DNA of 64,000 nt from Antedon mediterranea (GCF_964355755.1 NC_092670.1:25967795-26031794), one strand, 5' to 3'; positions 12,090-23,309 are shown, numbered from the stretch's first letter. Notes: generated by a model from the sequence alone, not told the origin. Numbers and translations: made by a program.

Positions 12090-13281
12090 TTGATTCTAGT
12101 TCTTGTATGTCTTGGAATATTAATGACTGCTGACAGGCTGTGTCCTATTGGTCGATGGCTATTTTTACCTGCTCTCCTACCTCTTCGTCGCCTTCTAGAA
12201 GGGGTTCAAGCCCGGAAACTACCTGCAGTTGTGACCTTTGTCAACTTTCATAAGGCCTTTGACAGCATTCACAGAGTTAAAATGTGTAAAATACTGGCAT
12301 CTTATGGCATCCCAGAGAAGATTGTCTCAGCTATCAGCAACATGTATAACACCACTAGGGCTAAGGTCATCTCTCCAGATGGGGAAACAGAAGTATTTGA
12401 TATCCAGGCAGGTGTGCTACAGGGTGACACACTTGCTCCTTTCCTGTTCATCACTGTTCTAGACCACTGTCTTCGCCAAGCCATACCAGAGGACAAGGCT
12501 CAAGATCTTGGATTTACCATCACACCAAGAAAGCCTAGGATAATTCAAAAACAAACTATAACAGACCTTGGATTTGCAGATGACCTAGCACTACTATCTG
12601 ATACAGTGGATCAAGCTCAGGAACTTCTATTAGCCTTGGAAAGACAAGCAGCAAGGATTGGGCTTCATATTAATGCCAAAAAAAACCCAGTATATGAGTT
12701 TCGACCAGTCATCTGATGTATCAGTATCCACCATGAATGGCAGTAAACTTCAACTAGTCCATGACTTTAAATATCTTGGTGCATCGACAAGCCAGGATAT
12801 TCATGTCAGAAAGGGACTTGCTTGGAAATCCATCAATAAACTGCAAAAGATCTGGAAATCTAACTTACCTAGACATCTCAAAGTCAACATCTGCCCAACA
12901 CTGGTCGAACCAGTACTTCTTTATGGTTCAGAAACATGGACATTGACAAAACAATTGGAAAAAAGTCTGGACGGATGCGACACCAGATTACTCAGAGCTG
13001 CACTAATTATCAGTTGGATGGACAAAGTACAAAGTACTGTATGGCGAAATTCCTTTAAAATAAGACACCGCAGATTGGGTGCTGCCGGCCATTTTTATCG
13101 TCACACAGAAGAAGCAGCAAGCAGATTTCTGCTCTGGGAACCCAAACATGGATCATCAGGTGCACGAAACAAAACATACGTCAAGGTCCTTCTTGAGGAT
13201 ACCAGCTTAGGAAATACATCTGAACTTGCTTGTGTCATGGAGGACTGCAAAACATGGAAATCTAGCTATGCTGATGTCTGA
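12090..13281 (+). pseudogene. RTE-like LINE reverse transcriptase, C-terminal half
   Basis: Two overlapping frames (12090-12716 and 12658-13281) together cover the palm and thumb/C-terminal regions of an RTE-type reverse transcriptase. The first shows VTFVNFHKAFDSI, GVLQGDTLAPFLFI and the catalytic LGFADDLALLS. The second continues with FKYLGAS, LPRHLKVNICPTLVEPVLLYGSETWTL (split here between two blocks), SWMDKVQ and the tail block RRLGAAGHFYRHTEEA. A frameshift near 12670 separates them. The endonuclease and fingers are absent, so the copy is 5'-truncated. RTE assignment rests on the YGSETWTLTK and tail blocks. Confidence 0.8.
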
Positions 13282-13355
13282 TTGATGAAGATGGTCGACT
13301 GCGGTCAATATATGATGATGATAACGAACAAATGAACCATAATTTCTTATCTTAC

Positions 13356-13502
13356 CCCTGTGCTGTGGTATAATGTCTTCATAACATGAATCTAAAACCG
13401 TATTTCCATTTGAGTAGTCCAAGTATACATTAGAACAACAATCATCCCGTGTAATGTAAGGCGGCATTTCGAATGAGTTATCTAGACTGCTCCAGTAGCC
13501 CA
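13356..13502 (-). CDS. RIMS: Putative RIM exon (49 codons, function unknown)
   Basis: An open minus-strand segment encodes a compositionally normal peptide with GYWSSLDNSFEMPPYITRD near its start, SNVYLDYSNGNTVLD in the middle and EDIIPQHRG at its end. It is followed by a donor GG|GTAAGATAAG (GT at 13355-13354). The acceptor chosen is CAAAG| before 13502; TCTAG| before 13481 would also keep phase. Entry and exit are both phase 1, matching the exit phase of the exons at 18281 and 19203. Length is 147 bp, a multiple of three. I do not recognise the peptide. It is assigned to RIM by strand, phase and position, which is inference. The acceptor has a weak pyrimidine tract. Confidence 0.45.
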
Positions 13503-13539
13503 CTTTGCATATTATCATTCAACAATCAAAACGATTTAC

Positions 13540-14159
13540 CAATTACACTAATATACCAATTCCTGTCTCACCTATGAGCAAATAGGCCCACCTATGGGTA
13601 AAAAGCACCCGCTGCCTTATGGATTACGCTAGGTAAAGCTGAAGGCTAAGGGAGTTAACCCCAACAGAAAACTGAAACAGGATCGCATCATCCTGCTATT
13701 GATGTCAACTAATGATAGCAAATCGATGCTGCAACCAACCCTGTACCAAATGTTTTGCATTGCTCTTCTTTGGAATTCGCATGGATAAGGCAGAGAGAAG
13801 ACTTATGGCGCTTGGGTAACACATGGATTCTTAACTCAGGCAAACACACCAGAGAAGACAACTCTGGCATCTGAGGATGGTAACAAATCAAGAGGTAATA
13901 ATTACGAGTTATAAGTCTAGATTATATTGGCGTGATATTTAGACGCTACGGATTACTTTTGACGGTAGGAGGGGTTATTTAGTTACTGCCTGCCTTCAGC
14001 TGAGCAGCCCTTAGCCAATTGGATACTGATGCGCTACGGTCTACCTTATTTGATTGGGTGGTTAAAGATTAGAGCCTGCAAACTTGACAAGTAGACTGCA
14101 ATTATTCACCAACAAATACAAAGAAACTTTATTATATTAAACTTTGTCTTCCATGAGAT
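13540..14159. other. Probable LINE-related non-coding stretch
   Basis: No clear protein is visible. It lies immediately before the RTE endonuclease fragment on the same strand and could be that element's 5' region, but no sequence proof is available from this window. Confidence 0.3.
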
Positions 14160-15225
14160 AGCACTATAACACTGAATACTGAACTGAGAAAATTATCCAT
14201 AATCGATCAAGAATTACAGCGACTAAATATTGACATAGCTGCACTCCAGGACACCAGACTTCTTGGCCTTGGTTCAATTGCAGAAAAGAACTATCTTTTT
14301 CTGGAGAGAAACAATAACACGGTGTGGCCTTTGCTGTTCGTAGATCTATCCTGCCATTTATAGAACCACCTACTGATGGAAACAAATGATCTGAATCAGA
14401 ATCAGAAATTTTATTAATCTCCAAAGGAGATATTCATTTGCTCAGAGTTAAAACAATTAAAATATTAATATGTGCATATATAAAAATATCAATATCAGAA
14501 GGTAACAAGGTATCACATCACAATAACAAGGACAGACAGCATAGAAATTACTAAACTCAAGAAACACAGACAATGTTAACCACCAAAAATCTCAATGAAG
14601 CTTCACACCAACCTTGGAGTCATTAGCCTAATTAATATCTATGGTCCGACCATGCAAGTTCCGAAAAAAGTAATTGATGTGTTCTATGCTCAATTAGATC
14701 AAGCTGTCATGAAGATCCTAAAAAGTGAATAAATATATATCCTTGGAGATTTCAATGCACGTGTTGGAGCAGATGTTCTATCTTGGTCCCCTCACATAGG
14801 ATATTTTGGTGTTGGGGAATTAAAAAGTAATGGTCGTAGATTTCTTGAATTCACTGTACTTCACTTTTATGGAATATCTTTCAAGAGGAGAGTCTCATGG
14901 TGCCATCCAAGATCCAAAGACTGGCATCAACTGGACCATATCCTAACAAGAAGATCTTACCTCAGCATCTCTTATTCGCTGTTTCCACAATGCAAACTGT
15001 GACACAGACTATGCTCTGCTCTGTTCAATAGTAAAGCTGAAACTAGAAACGCAGTGAAGCCGTCTCTCGCTCAGGTGAACCTGTTCTACCAACACCGAGC
15101 TGAACATAGACAAGCCCAGAAAGCCAGAGGTTTTTCTCAAGAAACCACTGCTGTTTTTACATGCCCTTCTTGTGGTCATCAGTGTCAATCTAGGATTGGA
15201 CTACACAGTCACCTCTAATATAAAA
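14160..15225 (+). pseudogene. RTE-like LINE: endonuclease plus C-terminal zinc motif, reverse transcriptase deleted
   Basis: From about 14165 the endonuclease domain appears (IDIAALQDTRLLGLGSIAEK), interrupted near 14387-14585 by a foreign insertion. It resumes with LGVISLINIYGPT, ILGDFNARVGAD, SNGRRFLEF, VSWCHPRSKDWHQLDHIL. After about 15050 the frame jumps to the far C-terminus of such elements, including TCPSCGHQCQSRIGLHSHL, a C2H2-like zinc motif. About 600 residues of reverse transcriptase are therefore missing, an internal deletion. One in-frame stop precedes ILGDF. It is a second RTE copy on the same strand as the one at 12090, possibly of the same family. Confidence 0.75.
14387..14585 (-). 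mobile_element. LINE 3' end (TCTGAT tail) inserted in the RTE endonuclease
   Basis: The endonuclease reading is interrupted by about 200 bp. On the minus strand this contains CTCCTTTGGAGATTAATAAA and ends in ATTCTGATTCAGATCATT. A conserved stem of this type followed by a TCTGAT-type tail is typical of 3' ends of L2/Rex-type retrotransposons or SINEs that borrow them. The target duplication is unclear. Confidence 0.5.
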
Positions 15226-15515
15226 CTAATACTAATAGAATACGTAAATAATTTTTATCTAAAATTGCCAAGTATCTTCTTGTAACAAAACATTGTGTGT
15301 TTATACATAGAGTTCTGCAGTGTGACGTCACAACGATAGATGGCACTGTGTGGTTGCTAGCCAACCAAAAAATGTGTTCAATGCTACTATGTTGATAAAC
15401 TATATAGATCTGTATTTCTATCAAATTAAATATCTTAAATTGACTGCTTCAATAGGCCTATTCCAAACCATTGTTGACCTTGGAGTCACTCAGGCAGGTT
15501 GAACGTAGCAACCAT

Positions 15516-15574
15516 GCAGTGCCACCTACCATCCACGCAGTGCCACCTACCATCCACGCAGCGCCATCTACCGT
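15516..15574. repeat. 21-bp tandem repeat, about 2.8 copies
   Basis: The unit GCAGTGCCACCTACCATCCA(C) repeats, the last copy having GCGCCATCTACC. A related word, GATGGCACTG, occurs inverted near 15339. Surrounding DNA (15226-15690) has no gene. Confidence 0.7.
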
Positions 15575-15699
15575 CGTGACATCAGCACTCTTTAGTCTTT
15601 TAAGACTGAAGTTGGCAAAAAAAAAGAAGACAATATTGATCCTTGTATGTATACAAAACGCACCTTCGAGACTTTAACTTCTAAGAAGTTGTTGACGAG

Positions 15700-16110
15700 A
15701 ACGTTCTTTTTTTAAGTTACCAAAATCCTTCCTGGTATTAGCTCCTTTTACCCCTTACTTCTATTCTCAATCTCTCACTTCTTCCAAATTTCCCTGACTT
15801 TTTCCTGTTTTTAAATCTATTTAAAAACAAAATATCCAATTTCCGTCCAATTTCTGTTCTTCTCTCTGCTCCAAAATTCTAGAAAAAGCAATTCACTTTT
15901 AACTCTACTCCTATATTAATGCTCATAGCCTCTTTCTTGAACATCAAGCAGGCCACTCTGCCCTTATAAACCTGGCTTCAACATATCAATAACAGAAAAG
16001 CGTCAACCATTCTTTCCGCCTTAAAAATCTTTCCATCTTAGGCCTCTCTTTTGAAACTTGTCCATGTCTTCTCGGTTTGAATGTGTTTGTTTTAATTCTT
16101 TAATCTCTTC
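15700..16110 (+). pseudogene. CR1-like reverse-transcriptase relic (fingers region)
   Basis: Degenerate reading contains SNFRPISVLLSAPKF, with pieces resembling LNAHSLFLEHQAGHSAL in a shifted frame after it. This is the region before the catalytic palm of CR1-type reverse transcriptases. Several stops and frameshifts are present. Confidence 0.55.
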
Positions 16111-16589
16111 TCTCCATTTACTATTTCCCAAGGAATAATTTATAGAGGGCTTGATGGAGTAAACACCTATCTATACCGGCTCCAAGGAAAATCTATGTAA
16201 AAAAAATGTCTATACAAATATGTCTTCAATCTCAATATAACAAGTGCAGTATATTGATCAAAAAGAAATACAATCATAATCTTGGGCTTAGAAACGATGG
16301 GTAAGCGAATTGGAACAATTGAATAAAAAATAACTAGTGTGGATGAAAAATCAAAAAGCAATCATAATAATAGAGGATTTAACAGCTTCATTGAACTACA
16401 AGGAAGAAATGTTTACTTGAAAACTAAATACTATTCTACTAAGCATACTGGCCGTCATTAAGCACAAAACCAATGATGGGTACTTCAAAACATACGGCCT
16501 GAACTACCGATAACTTTAAAGCCTTGATTCTTTAAGTAACGCTATAAAACTATGAAACTAAATTTCTTAGCAGACACACAATGCCTTTC

Positions 16590-16735
16590 CAGGTCTTGCT
16601 TTGCTAACATATTCGCTGATGACACCATCACTTTCAGTGCTAATAAATAATCTTCTTCCATTCAACATAACTTTAATTCTAATTTAAAGCATTTTTTCTC
16701 ATGGCTTGGCATCAATGTTAAACAAGAAATATTTC
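16590..16735 (+). pseudogene. Reverse-transcriptase relic (catalytic ADDT block)
   Basis: The reading FADDTITFSANK is followed after a stop by NFNSNLKHFFSWLGINV, matching the catalytic motif and downstream helix of CR1-type polymerases. It may be the continuation of the relic at 15700-16110 after an intervening insertion or deletion. Confidence 0.55.
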
Positions 16736-16822
16736 TTACAAAAAAGGCTGCTCAACTATTTTGCGATTTTAATTATTATCTCTTCATTAAATAATGCTTT
16801 TATTGATATTATATTTAATAAA

Positions 16823-16960
16823 TTAAGAAACAATGATGTCACAATTTGTACAATTAGTCCATACAGTACTACAATAGTCAAACAATGGCATTACAAGAGA
16901 ATTTGCCAACATAATAGTTGTGTGGGAGGGTAAGTAGTGTAGCATAGGTAAAATTACAGG
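16823..16960 (-). pseudogene. CR1-like LINE C-terminal relic
   Basis: The minus-strand reading includes LHYLPSHTTIMLANSLVMP and FDYCSTVWTNC, the block just after the polymerase domain in CR1-type ORF2. Flanks are degraded. Its orientation is opposite to the adjacent plus-strand relic, so it comes from a different insertion. Confidence 0.65.
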
Positions 16961-18280
16961 ACCCACATTTGATATAATTTTTTGGTATGATGATGTTATC
17001 AAAATAAAACATGAAGATGACAATTTCGGAAGATAATATGATTTGAGCAAAAAGATTTGGAAGAAAATTGTACAGGTAGAAGAGTGGTGCGCACAGCTTT
17101 AAATTTGTATAAGTTTGATGATAGAGATGAAAAACTACTTTTTAACTTCGACTGGCCATATTATAAAGTTACAACATCTTTCATGATAAGTTATAAACAT
17201 CAAGGTCACCTTTAATTCTGAAGAGCTGTAAGATATTAAAATATATGGTAGAAAAATAATGCATATATATAACTTTAAATACATTAAAGCATGTCATTTC
17301 TTGTTTTAAATGTGCATTCTAAGGTTAATTTTGATAAAAAGAGAAAACAAAAAACAAAACAAAAATTGGGGAAGACCTGGTATTTTCACTGAAAAGTTAC
17401 GGTTCTTTTATTTATTTACCCCTTCAAGCTATCGAAATGGGGGCATCACATCACAATATGATAAAATCGATGCTTATCTATGTTATTATTCATGTGGCTA
17501 AAATTCTTGAGACAACTGGAGATAGAGTAGAGAATCTGTCAAAAATTTGAAACATGGAGTTGAATTGATTAATGATTAATTCGATCCCATTTTTGCAACC
17601 TAAATAGTGATCACAGTGCATATCCGTCATCAATCATTTTCCGGAAATTTACTAATCTATATAGCCAACAGTCGGATCATTCAGAGCATGACTAGCGTAA
17701 ACGACGCTGTTGTGATAATTAAGTTATTAAACCATCAGTGCGAATAAATAGTGTATGATGTTATCCTTTAGTAATTAGTTAAAAACGCTCATTGCACAGC
17801 TTTCTCCATCACTTTCTAAATTACTGCTTCATCTTTTTTTACTATTGTTCTTTTAAATATACCAAAGTATCAGAACAATCCCGAAATAAACGATGGCCCT
17901 GATAGAATTTCTCTGAGCCAGATAGCATAAGACCTTTCGTTCTACCAGTGATCTAAAGATATTTTAACTTCAGTAGAAATTATAGGTTTTAGTTTTCAAT
18001 ATTAGTGCATATGTATGTTATTAAAGACATAAAATAGCAACAAAAACACTTCCATTCCTATTGTAAGTATCTTAGAAAAAATTTCCAACATTTTCTGATA
18101 AAAAAAGAGTTGGTAAGAATGAAGAAATGTTTGCAGCCAGTCAAAATTTTTCTAAATGCAGAAAAAAAGGGAGAAAAAACTACAACAAATGTTGTACACA
18201 TTATATTGTAAAAATAGGAAGTGTTAAAAGCCTACAACAGAAAAATACAGCTAATCAAGACGTGCCCGATTAAAATTTAC
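16961..18280. other. Non-coding intron sequence with a MITE fragment
   Basis: Around 17284-17350 is a fragment related to the TTAA-flanked MITE at 55391/62118 (GTCATTTCTTGTTTTAAATG then AAGGTTAAT-TTGATAAAAAG). Nothing else in the stretch has a supported assignment. Confidence 0.45.
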
Positions 18281-18526
18281 CCTTTGCTCCAAGATCAGTT
18301 ATCGTATTGGGTATCGGCACTTTGGAGCCAAGTTCTGAAATCTGTTCCGAGAATGGGATCTTGATGCTTGGGCCCGTGGACCAAACACTGCTAAATGCTT
18401 TTGATAGACCAGTAAACATAGAAGAAACCTCTTTTCCTACATCCACCTGGTTTTGGTCTTGTGGCGTTGCATTTAGAGGATTTGTGCCCAACTTCTGGGT
18501 AACTGCACCCACATCAAACAGAGAAT
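18281..18526 (-). CDS. RIMS: RIM exon of unknown function (82 codons)
   Basis: The exon runs between a good acceptor (a TACTAAG branch-like motif and pyrimidines, then GCTCTAG|ATTCTC) and a donor AAAGG|GTAAAT. It is 246 bp and phase 1 at both ends, so its two leading bases complete the codon left by the 19203-20018 exon, and its last base can join the 13356-13502 exon. The peptide has SLFDVGAVTQKLG, SSMFTGLSKAFSSVW and PIPNTITDLGAKG. I do not recognise the domain. It is weakly amphipathic and not low-complexity, which argues for a selected function. It may be a cassette exon between C2A and C2B. Translation through the donor meets a stop four codons later, so use as a final exon is possible but less likely. 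Confidence 0.65.
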
Positions 18527-18704
18527 CTAGAGCAACCAAACTTAGTAAGTAACTGCTCTTACTTTATAGTTTTCTTAAGGTATGCATACAAATTCAAACA
18601 TCATTATATAAAATTATACAAGTATAGCAAAGCATACTTTTTAGAAGACTTACTACTTGTTAGTTTTATTACCAAAGTAACATTGTCTTGTAGTTATTAC
18701 TTAA

Positions 18705-18989
18705 AAGATATTGTCCCCCTGAAAAAACATTAGTTAACATTTTTGTTGTTGAGTATGGCATTTAATGTCACATACTAATTATTCATTTTGACCAAAAAAT
18801 TGGATCAAAAAAAAAATTATTTACCTGAAAAAAACATTAATGCAAAATGTAGTCAAACTGACTGGATGTCAATGGTTTTTTTTAACCGTTTATTTTTGTG
18901 AAAACATTATTTGAAAATATTTTCTATAGAAGTGATTTACTTGATTAAAACTGCAAAATAACTTATTCATTTTGGGGGACAATACATCT
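18705..18989. mobile_element. TTAA-flanked MITE (AGATGTATTGTC family), copy 1
   Basis: The ends are inverted (AAGATATTGTCCCCCTG on the left, GGGGGACAATACATCT on the right) and flanked by TTAA at 18701-18704 and 18990-18993. About 285 bp, non-coding. It shares ends and internal words with copies at 40955-41491 and 57351-57650. TTAA target sites point to piggyBac-type mobilisation. Confidence 0.65.
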
Positions 18990-19202
18990 TTAAAATTGTT
19001 TTTAAGAGTACTTGATGTTCATTATTATATGATTATTTATACTATTATATTGATTAAATGTGTATGCTTTGGGGTGAACAAAGTAGTAACTTTTAGAGAC
19101 ACTAAACTTCATACAGTCAATGAGGACCATTACAAAAAATATTACTTTATGTATAATATTGATATAGTTAAAATAAATATCATAATTCAGAAACATACTT
19201 AC

Positions 19203-20018
19203 TTAATCCAGATCTCTGGTTAGGTGATTGATCAGGTTTACCTGGTGTAGGTGAATATCCTGATCTGTGATTGGCTAATGGATCAGCTTTACTTTTAGAA
19301 GCTGGGTAACCTGATTTCTGGTTAGATGAGTCTGATTTACCTTGTGATGGGAAACTTTGGCCTGATAGATTGTAAGGTATTTGATTAGTAGGAGGCACTT
19401 GGTTTGGCATTTGAGATGAATTTGTAGGCCGCCCTTGTCTATCCTGATCTAAATCAGGTAAATTGTTTTGTACTACATGCTGTTTATCTTCTATCCTGTT
19501 GTATATTGTTGAACCAGCACTATTCCTGCGAGGTTGTTCAGGTAAATTTCGATGAATATCTCTTGGATGATCTCTGTAATTAGGTAAGTCTCTAAACGAT
19601 CCATGGATTTCTCTGGTGTTATGTTCAACTGAATGATCATGTCTAGTTAAATCTCTATGCATTTGTGGAGAAATACCTTGTTCGCTGGGAGGATCCCTGT
19701 GGGGGTCCCTGGGCATCTGTCGTTGGTGTTGAGGTGGTACATCTCTTGAATGCTTGCCATGTAGGCTTTTTGAATAATGGTTTTCAAAATCATTTGTTGC
19801 CATATCTCTTGGATGGCTACCCTGAACTATTTTTGAGTAGTGATTAGCAGGGTCATTGCTAAATTGTTCTACTGATGGAAGATGTCTTTGTCGGCTATGT
19901 GGCCTGTAGCCTTCATCTTGAGGATAGTGCACCAATGAACCACCATGAGAGCCAATATTTGGGTAGGTATTTGCATAGCTTGTTCCTCCAGATTTGGTTC
20001 TTCTAACAGATCCACCAA
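19203..20018 (-). CDS. RIMS: RIM exon: long His/Arg/Pro/Gln-rich linker after C2A
   Basis: This 816-bp exon lies between acceptor TTTTTTAG| (before 20018) and donor TTAA|GTAAGTATG (after 19203). The previous exon ends one base into a codon and this exon supplies TT, so the frame passes without a break. About 271 residues are hydrophilic and rich in H, R, P, D, Q and S, with recurring HPRD/HSRD/PRDPHRD-type motifs and pseudo-repeats such as NHYSKIVQGSHPRD and NHYSKSLHGKHSRD. It ends with repeats of the type KPDQSPNQRSG. Such disordered, variable linkers between C2A and C2B are typical of RIM scaffolds, which tether Rab3, Munc13, RIM-BP and calcium channels at the presynaptic active zone. Phase 1-1 makes it skippable. 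Confidence 0.85.
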
Positions 20019-20649
20019 CTAAAAAATAATATTGTATATATTAATATTTTAAAAAGAGAGACATTCTAAACCCAGATTCAGAATAAAATATAATGTGTAA
20101 ACTATAGTCCTGTTTCTACTGATATTCTTGTCAATAAATTACCCCAATACAATATGTTGTCAGCAAAAACAGGACAAATTGTCAACTAGAACGGCTGTCC
20201 GAGAGTGCATACATAAGATTTCATGCTGGGTGTGATTAGGCACTACAACCATGTTGTAACCAGCCTTTCAACTAACAATAGTTTTAGTTGACTAAAAGTA
20301 GAACAGCAACACCAAAAACAAATGGGTGAATTTGAAAAGAAATATGTTTTTTAAAACTATTCGCACAGCTGAAAAGATATGAATTCGAATAGAAAAGTCA
20401 TGCGCCCTCAATGTTATCGGATGTGTCAGTACACTGCGCATGTCAGCCCTTGATATTTACATGAAATAAACAATTCCTGCGTTCACTGACTCATTTTGTA
20501 CCTTTATTTCCAACAGAGTTTTCATTGCTAAGAAATCATATTGTTATTAAAAATTATACATATTTACTTAATAAACACTAGTTTTTACTTTAGATTGTGA
20601 TAAAATTAGTTTTTATGGATTATAAAATCAACTTTTTTTTTTATTAAAA
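20019..20649. other. RIM intron sequence, no supported feature
   Basis: No gene is seen. A short inverted motif (CAACTAACAATAGTTTTAGTTG region, near 20268-20292) suggests a degraded MITE, but its ends cannot be fixed. Confidence 0.35.
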
Positions 20650-21815
20650 AAAAAATACTAGTTTGTTTGATAGATTTAATATACGTTTACACAAATGTAT
20701 TGATTTGCAATATATTTATTTGGTTCAACACAAGTACCTCTGTAGGTAAATTTATAGGCCCTTGGGGAATAAACCTAATACCTTTAGATATAGTATTGCA
20801 ATACTTGGACAATACTGTAAATACGTATTAACCATCGCTATTTGAATCGAAAATTTCTTACTGTGAGTGTGGGTACTGTTAGATATATAAATACATGTAC
20901 AAATAATCTTATTACTGTGAGTGTGGGTAGCCTCCTACTGTTAGATATATAAATGCACAATATACAAATAAACCTTATTATTCTCAGCATTTGTATTAAT
21001 TAATAATTACAAAAATTATAAATGTTGTAGTGGTGTATCATTACACTACTTTACAATTTCAATCGACTATGACAGTGACAGTTTTAACAAAGTATTAAAT
21101 CTTTTTTTCATTCCATCCATCTTATCTTGGTGAAAAGGGAGGATACTACATTTTCCTCCCCTGAGTTTATAGCCTCTCTACTCGAACACAAATAAGAACA
21201 CAAATAAGATAGTTTAACAAGAAAATTTTAATCATGTATTTTACCGCCATTTTTCATTTCTACATTTTAATTAACATCGTATCTAAAATTTTAAATGAGA
21301 AAATATATGGTTAATACTAAATTCTGGCATCTTATTGTGTAAATATACCGGTATTTTAACTACTCTAAACATTTACTTTTAATTGTCACAAATGTACTTA
21401 TATGTATATAATATATTCATCAATGAGAATTTAAATAAACGTGAGAAGAACTCACACAAGACAAAAAAAAAGTATTAAATCGAAAATGTTATTTATAGGC
21501 CTATAAAACATGAACAAAATATTTCGTTACTGAGTGGATAAAGAATAATTTAAAAATTGTTCCTATTTGTACCCATCCTTTTCCCCATCCCTCAACCCTA
21601 ATGTTACATACCAAACAAAAATTAGGTTTGTTCCAAATCAAGAATTTGGACTCATTTTATGACAAGTAGGAAGTAGGCCTTATTCCCATGGTGCTAATTT
21701 TAGTTTACTACATAAATCATCATATTATAGTCCTGCGGTACGTACATTTCAAATCGCTACTTTTTTTATGCTGAAATTACTGTGTATTCGAGAACCATCT
21801 AGTTATTCATAATCT
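20650..21815. mobile_element. Relative of the 4.2-8.1 kb foldback element (partial)
   Basis: The sequence matches the reverse complement of about 6880-7740. Shared words include GATAGATTTAATATACGTTT, GGTAAATTTATAGGCCCTTG and TTACTGTGAGTGTGGGTA (twice here), and it ends with TGTGTATTCGAGAACCATCT. Only one arm plus part of the spacer is present, so the copy is truncated. It shows the 4.2 kb element is a dispersed family. Confidence 0.65.
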
Positions 21816-21948
21816 ACCATCTTGGTAGTCATATATCTTCTTTGTTTTGCCATCTCACTATTTAGTAACAAAATTCTTTCATAAGTTTTCAGTAATTACT
21901 TTCAGTGATAATATGGCACACTGGGTTAATTTTACAGAAGAATCCAGA

Positions 21949-22265
21949 ATAATAATAATAATAAGCTTTATTTATTCATGGATACTTAACTCAACTGAAA
22001 GTTGTTTTTCAGTAAGACCGTGCTCAAAAGAAAATACCAAAAAAAAACAAATGTAAAAAGACCTTAATTAATATCGAATCAGATAATAAAATAATTACAA
22101 TGAAATAAAATGAAACAAGGATACACTTACTAACTACAAATTGAATAATACACTACATTTAAATAAAGCTACGGTACATGAAATTAGTTTCTTAAAAAGA
22201 GAGACACGTGTTCACATTTTTACTATCTTCATTTAGCTCATTCCAAACCTTAACACCTCTATATG
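21949..22265 (-). pseudogene. CR1-like LINE 3' end (C-terminal residues and tail)
   Basis: The minus-strand reading TSYRGVKVWNELNEDSKNV and then CLSFKKLISC matches the last conserved block of CR1-type ORF2. A 3' UTR follows, ending in a (TTA)n tail at 21949-21963. It is probably the same element as the reverse transcriptase at 23370-24600, separated from it by the Helentron-like copy B. Confidence 0.65.
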
Positions 22266-23309
22266 ATGTCATAAGATTGACCTTTATCTGTAGATGTGCA
22301 AGAAACTTTTTTTTATGATTTTCGAGTCGTGCAGCGTAAGTTACGTGCGATATTATGAATTTCAATGATTGATCATAGATTAAAAACCAAAAGTCATTTT
22401 GTATTGAAACTTGGTGAAAATTTAAGTCATATCATGCGCAAACTTTGTATGGATTAAAAATGGCATGTTTCACAGAAAGTTACGCGCGCACGCATGTTTA
22501 AAATTTCAGAATGCGAAAAATCAATTTCTAATCAACTTTGTACGTGTTTCATGTCATTTAGAGCATTTAAAAAATTCCCACGCTTTTTTATTCGCACGTG
22601 TGCATGTAGCGCAAAACAAATATTTTTTGCATGATTTTTGTTTTTCCATCCTTTTCTAGTAAATTTATCAACTTTTCAAACAATTTCAACTTAAAATCAT
22701 GTCATACGAGCACGTCGAATTGCACAATTCACGCGCGTTTTTGATGAAAAAGTTCACAACTTTGTGAAAATTATGCCTTTTTTTAAAACAGTCATAGATT
22801 CTAAACTATGTGGTGAACTTTTTTAAAATTACAGATTCTGGAAGTAGATGAGTTGTAGATATCGAATCATGCATGAATTTGATGGCTAACCGGACATTGT
22901 GACGTCATCGTATGGCCACTCGAATATAAAATATAGGATTTTTGTATCTTTCGTCATAGCTCATCACATTAAATAGAGCGCATCTCCACTTTAATATCCA
23001 TATTCCATTTTCCTCCATTTTTTTTATATTGTCTAGGTCAATCAATTATCTTTCGGATGATTTATCATTTTTTAAATTTTCATGTGCAAAAGCGTCACTT
23101 ATTTTCACCTATTCTGCACTGTATGTAGTATGTATACAGTATATGGTGTATACTGTATATACTTAGACGCGACACAAAATAGAGAGCGCACTAACATTTT
23201 TTTCAATGGCATAATCTTTTTCTGCGCGCAATATTCTAACGTATGACGTGCACGTGGCTTTTGGGCTGCGGATAACCTGACTCGTCCGTAGTGACAAGTT
23301 CAAATCTAG
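22266..23309 (+). mobile_element. Helitron/Helentron-like element, copy B (5'-truncated)
   Basis: The body matches copy A from about 8246 onward (for example CTGTAGATGTGCA and CCAAAAGTCATTTTGTATTG). The 3' end has GCGGATAACC (23268-23277), a hairpin with one mismatch (ACTCGTC ... TGACAAGT), then CTAG at 23306-23309 followed by T. The 5' hairpin of copy A is absent. One TGACGTCA lies at 22900-22907. It sits between two parts of a minus-strand CR1 element, so it probably inserted into that LINE. Confidence 0.65.

Noticed and set aside
18526-18545. Acceptor at CTAAG| (18545) for the RIM exon at 18281
   Set aside because: It gives the wrong phase relative to the 19203-20018 exon. The CTCTAG| acceptor before 18526 fits the phase and has a branch-like TACTAAG upstream.
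18307-18552. Plus-strand frame over the RIM exon at 18281
   Set aside because: It is the antisense shadow of an exon that has good splice signals and matching phase on the minus strand.
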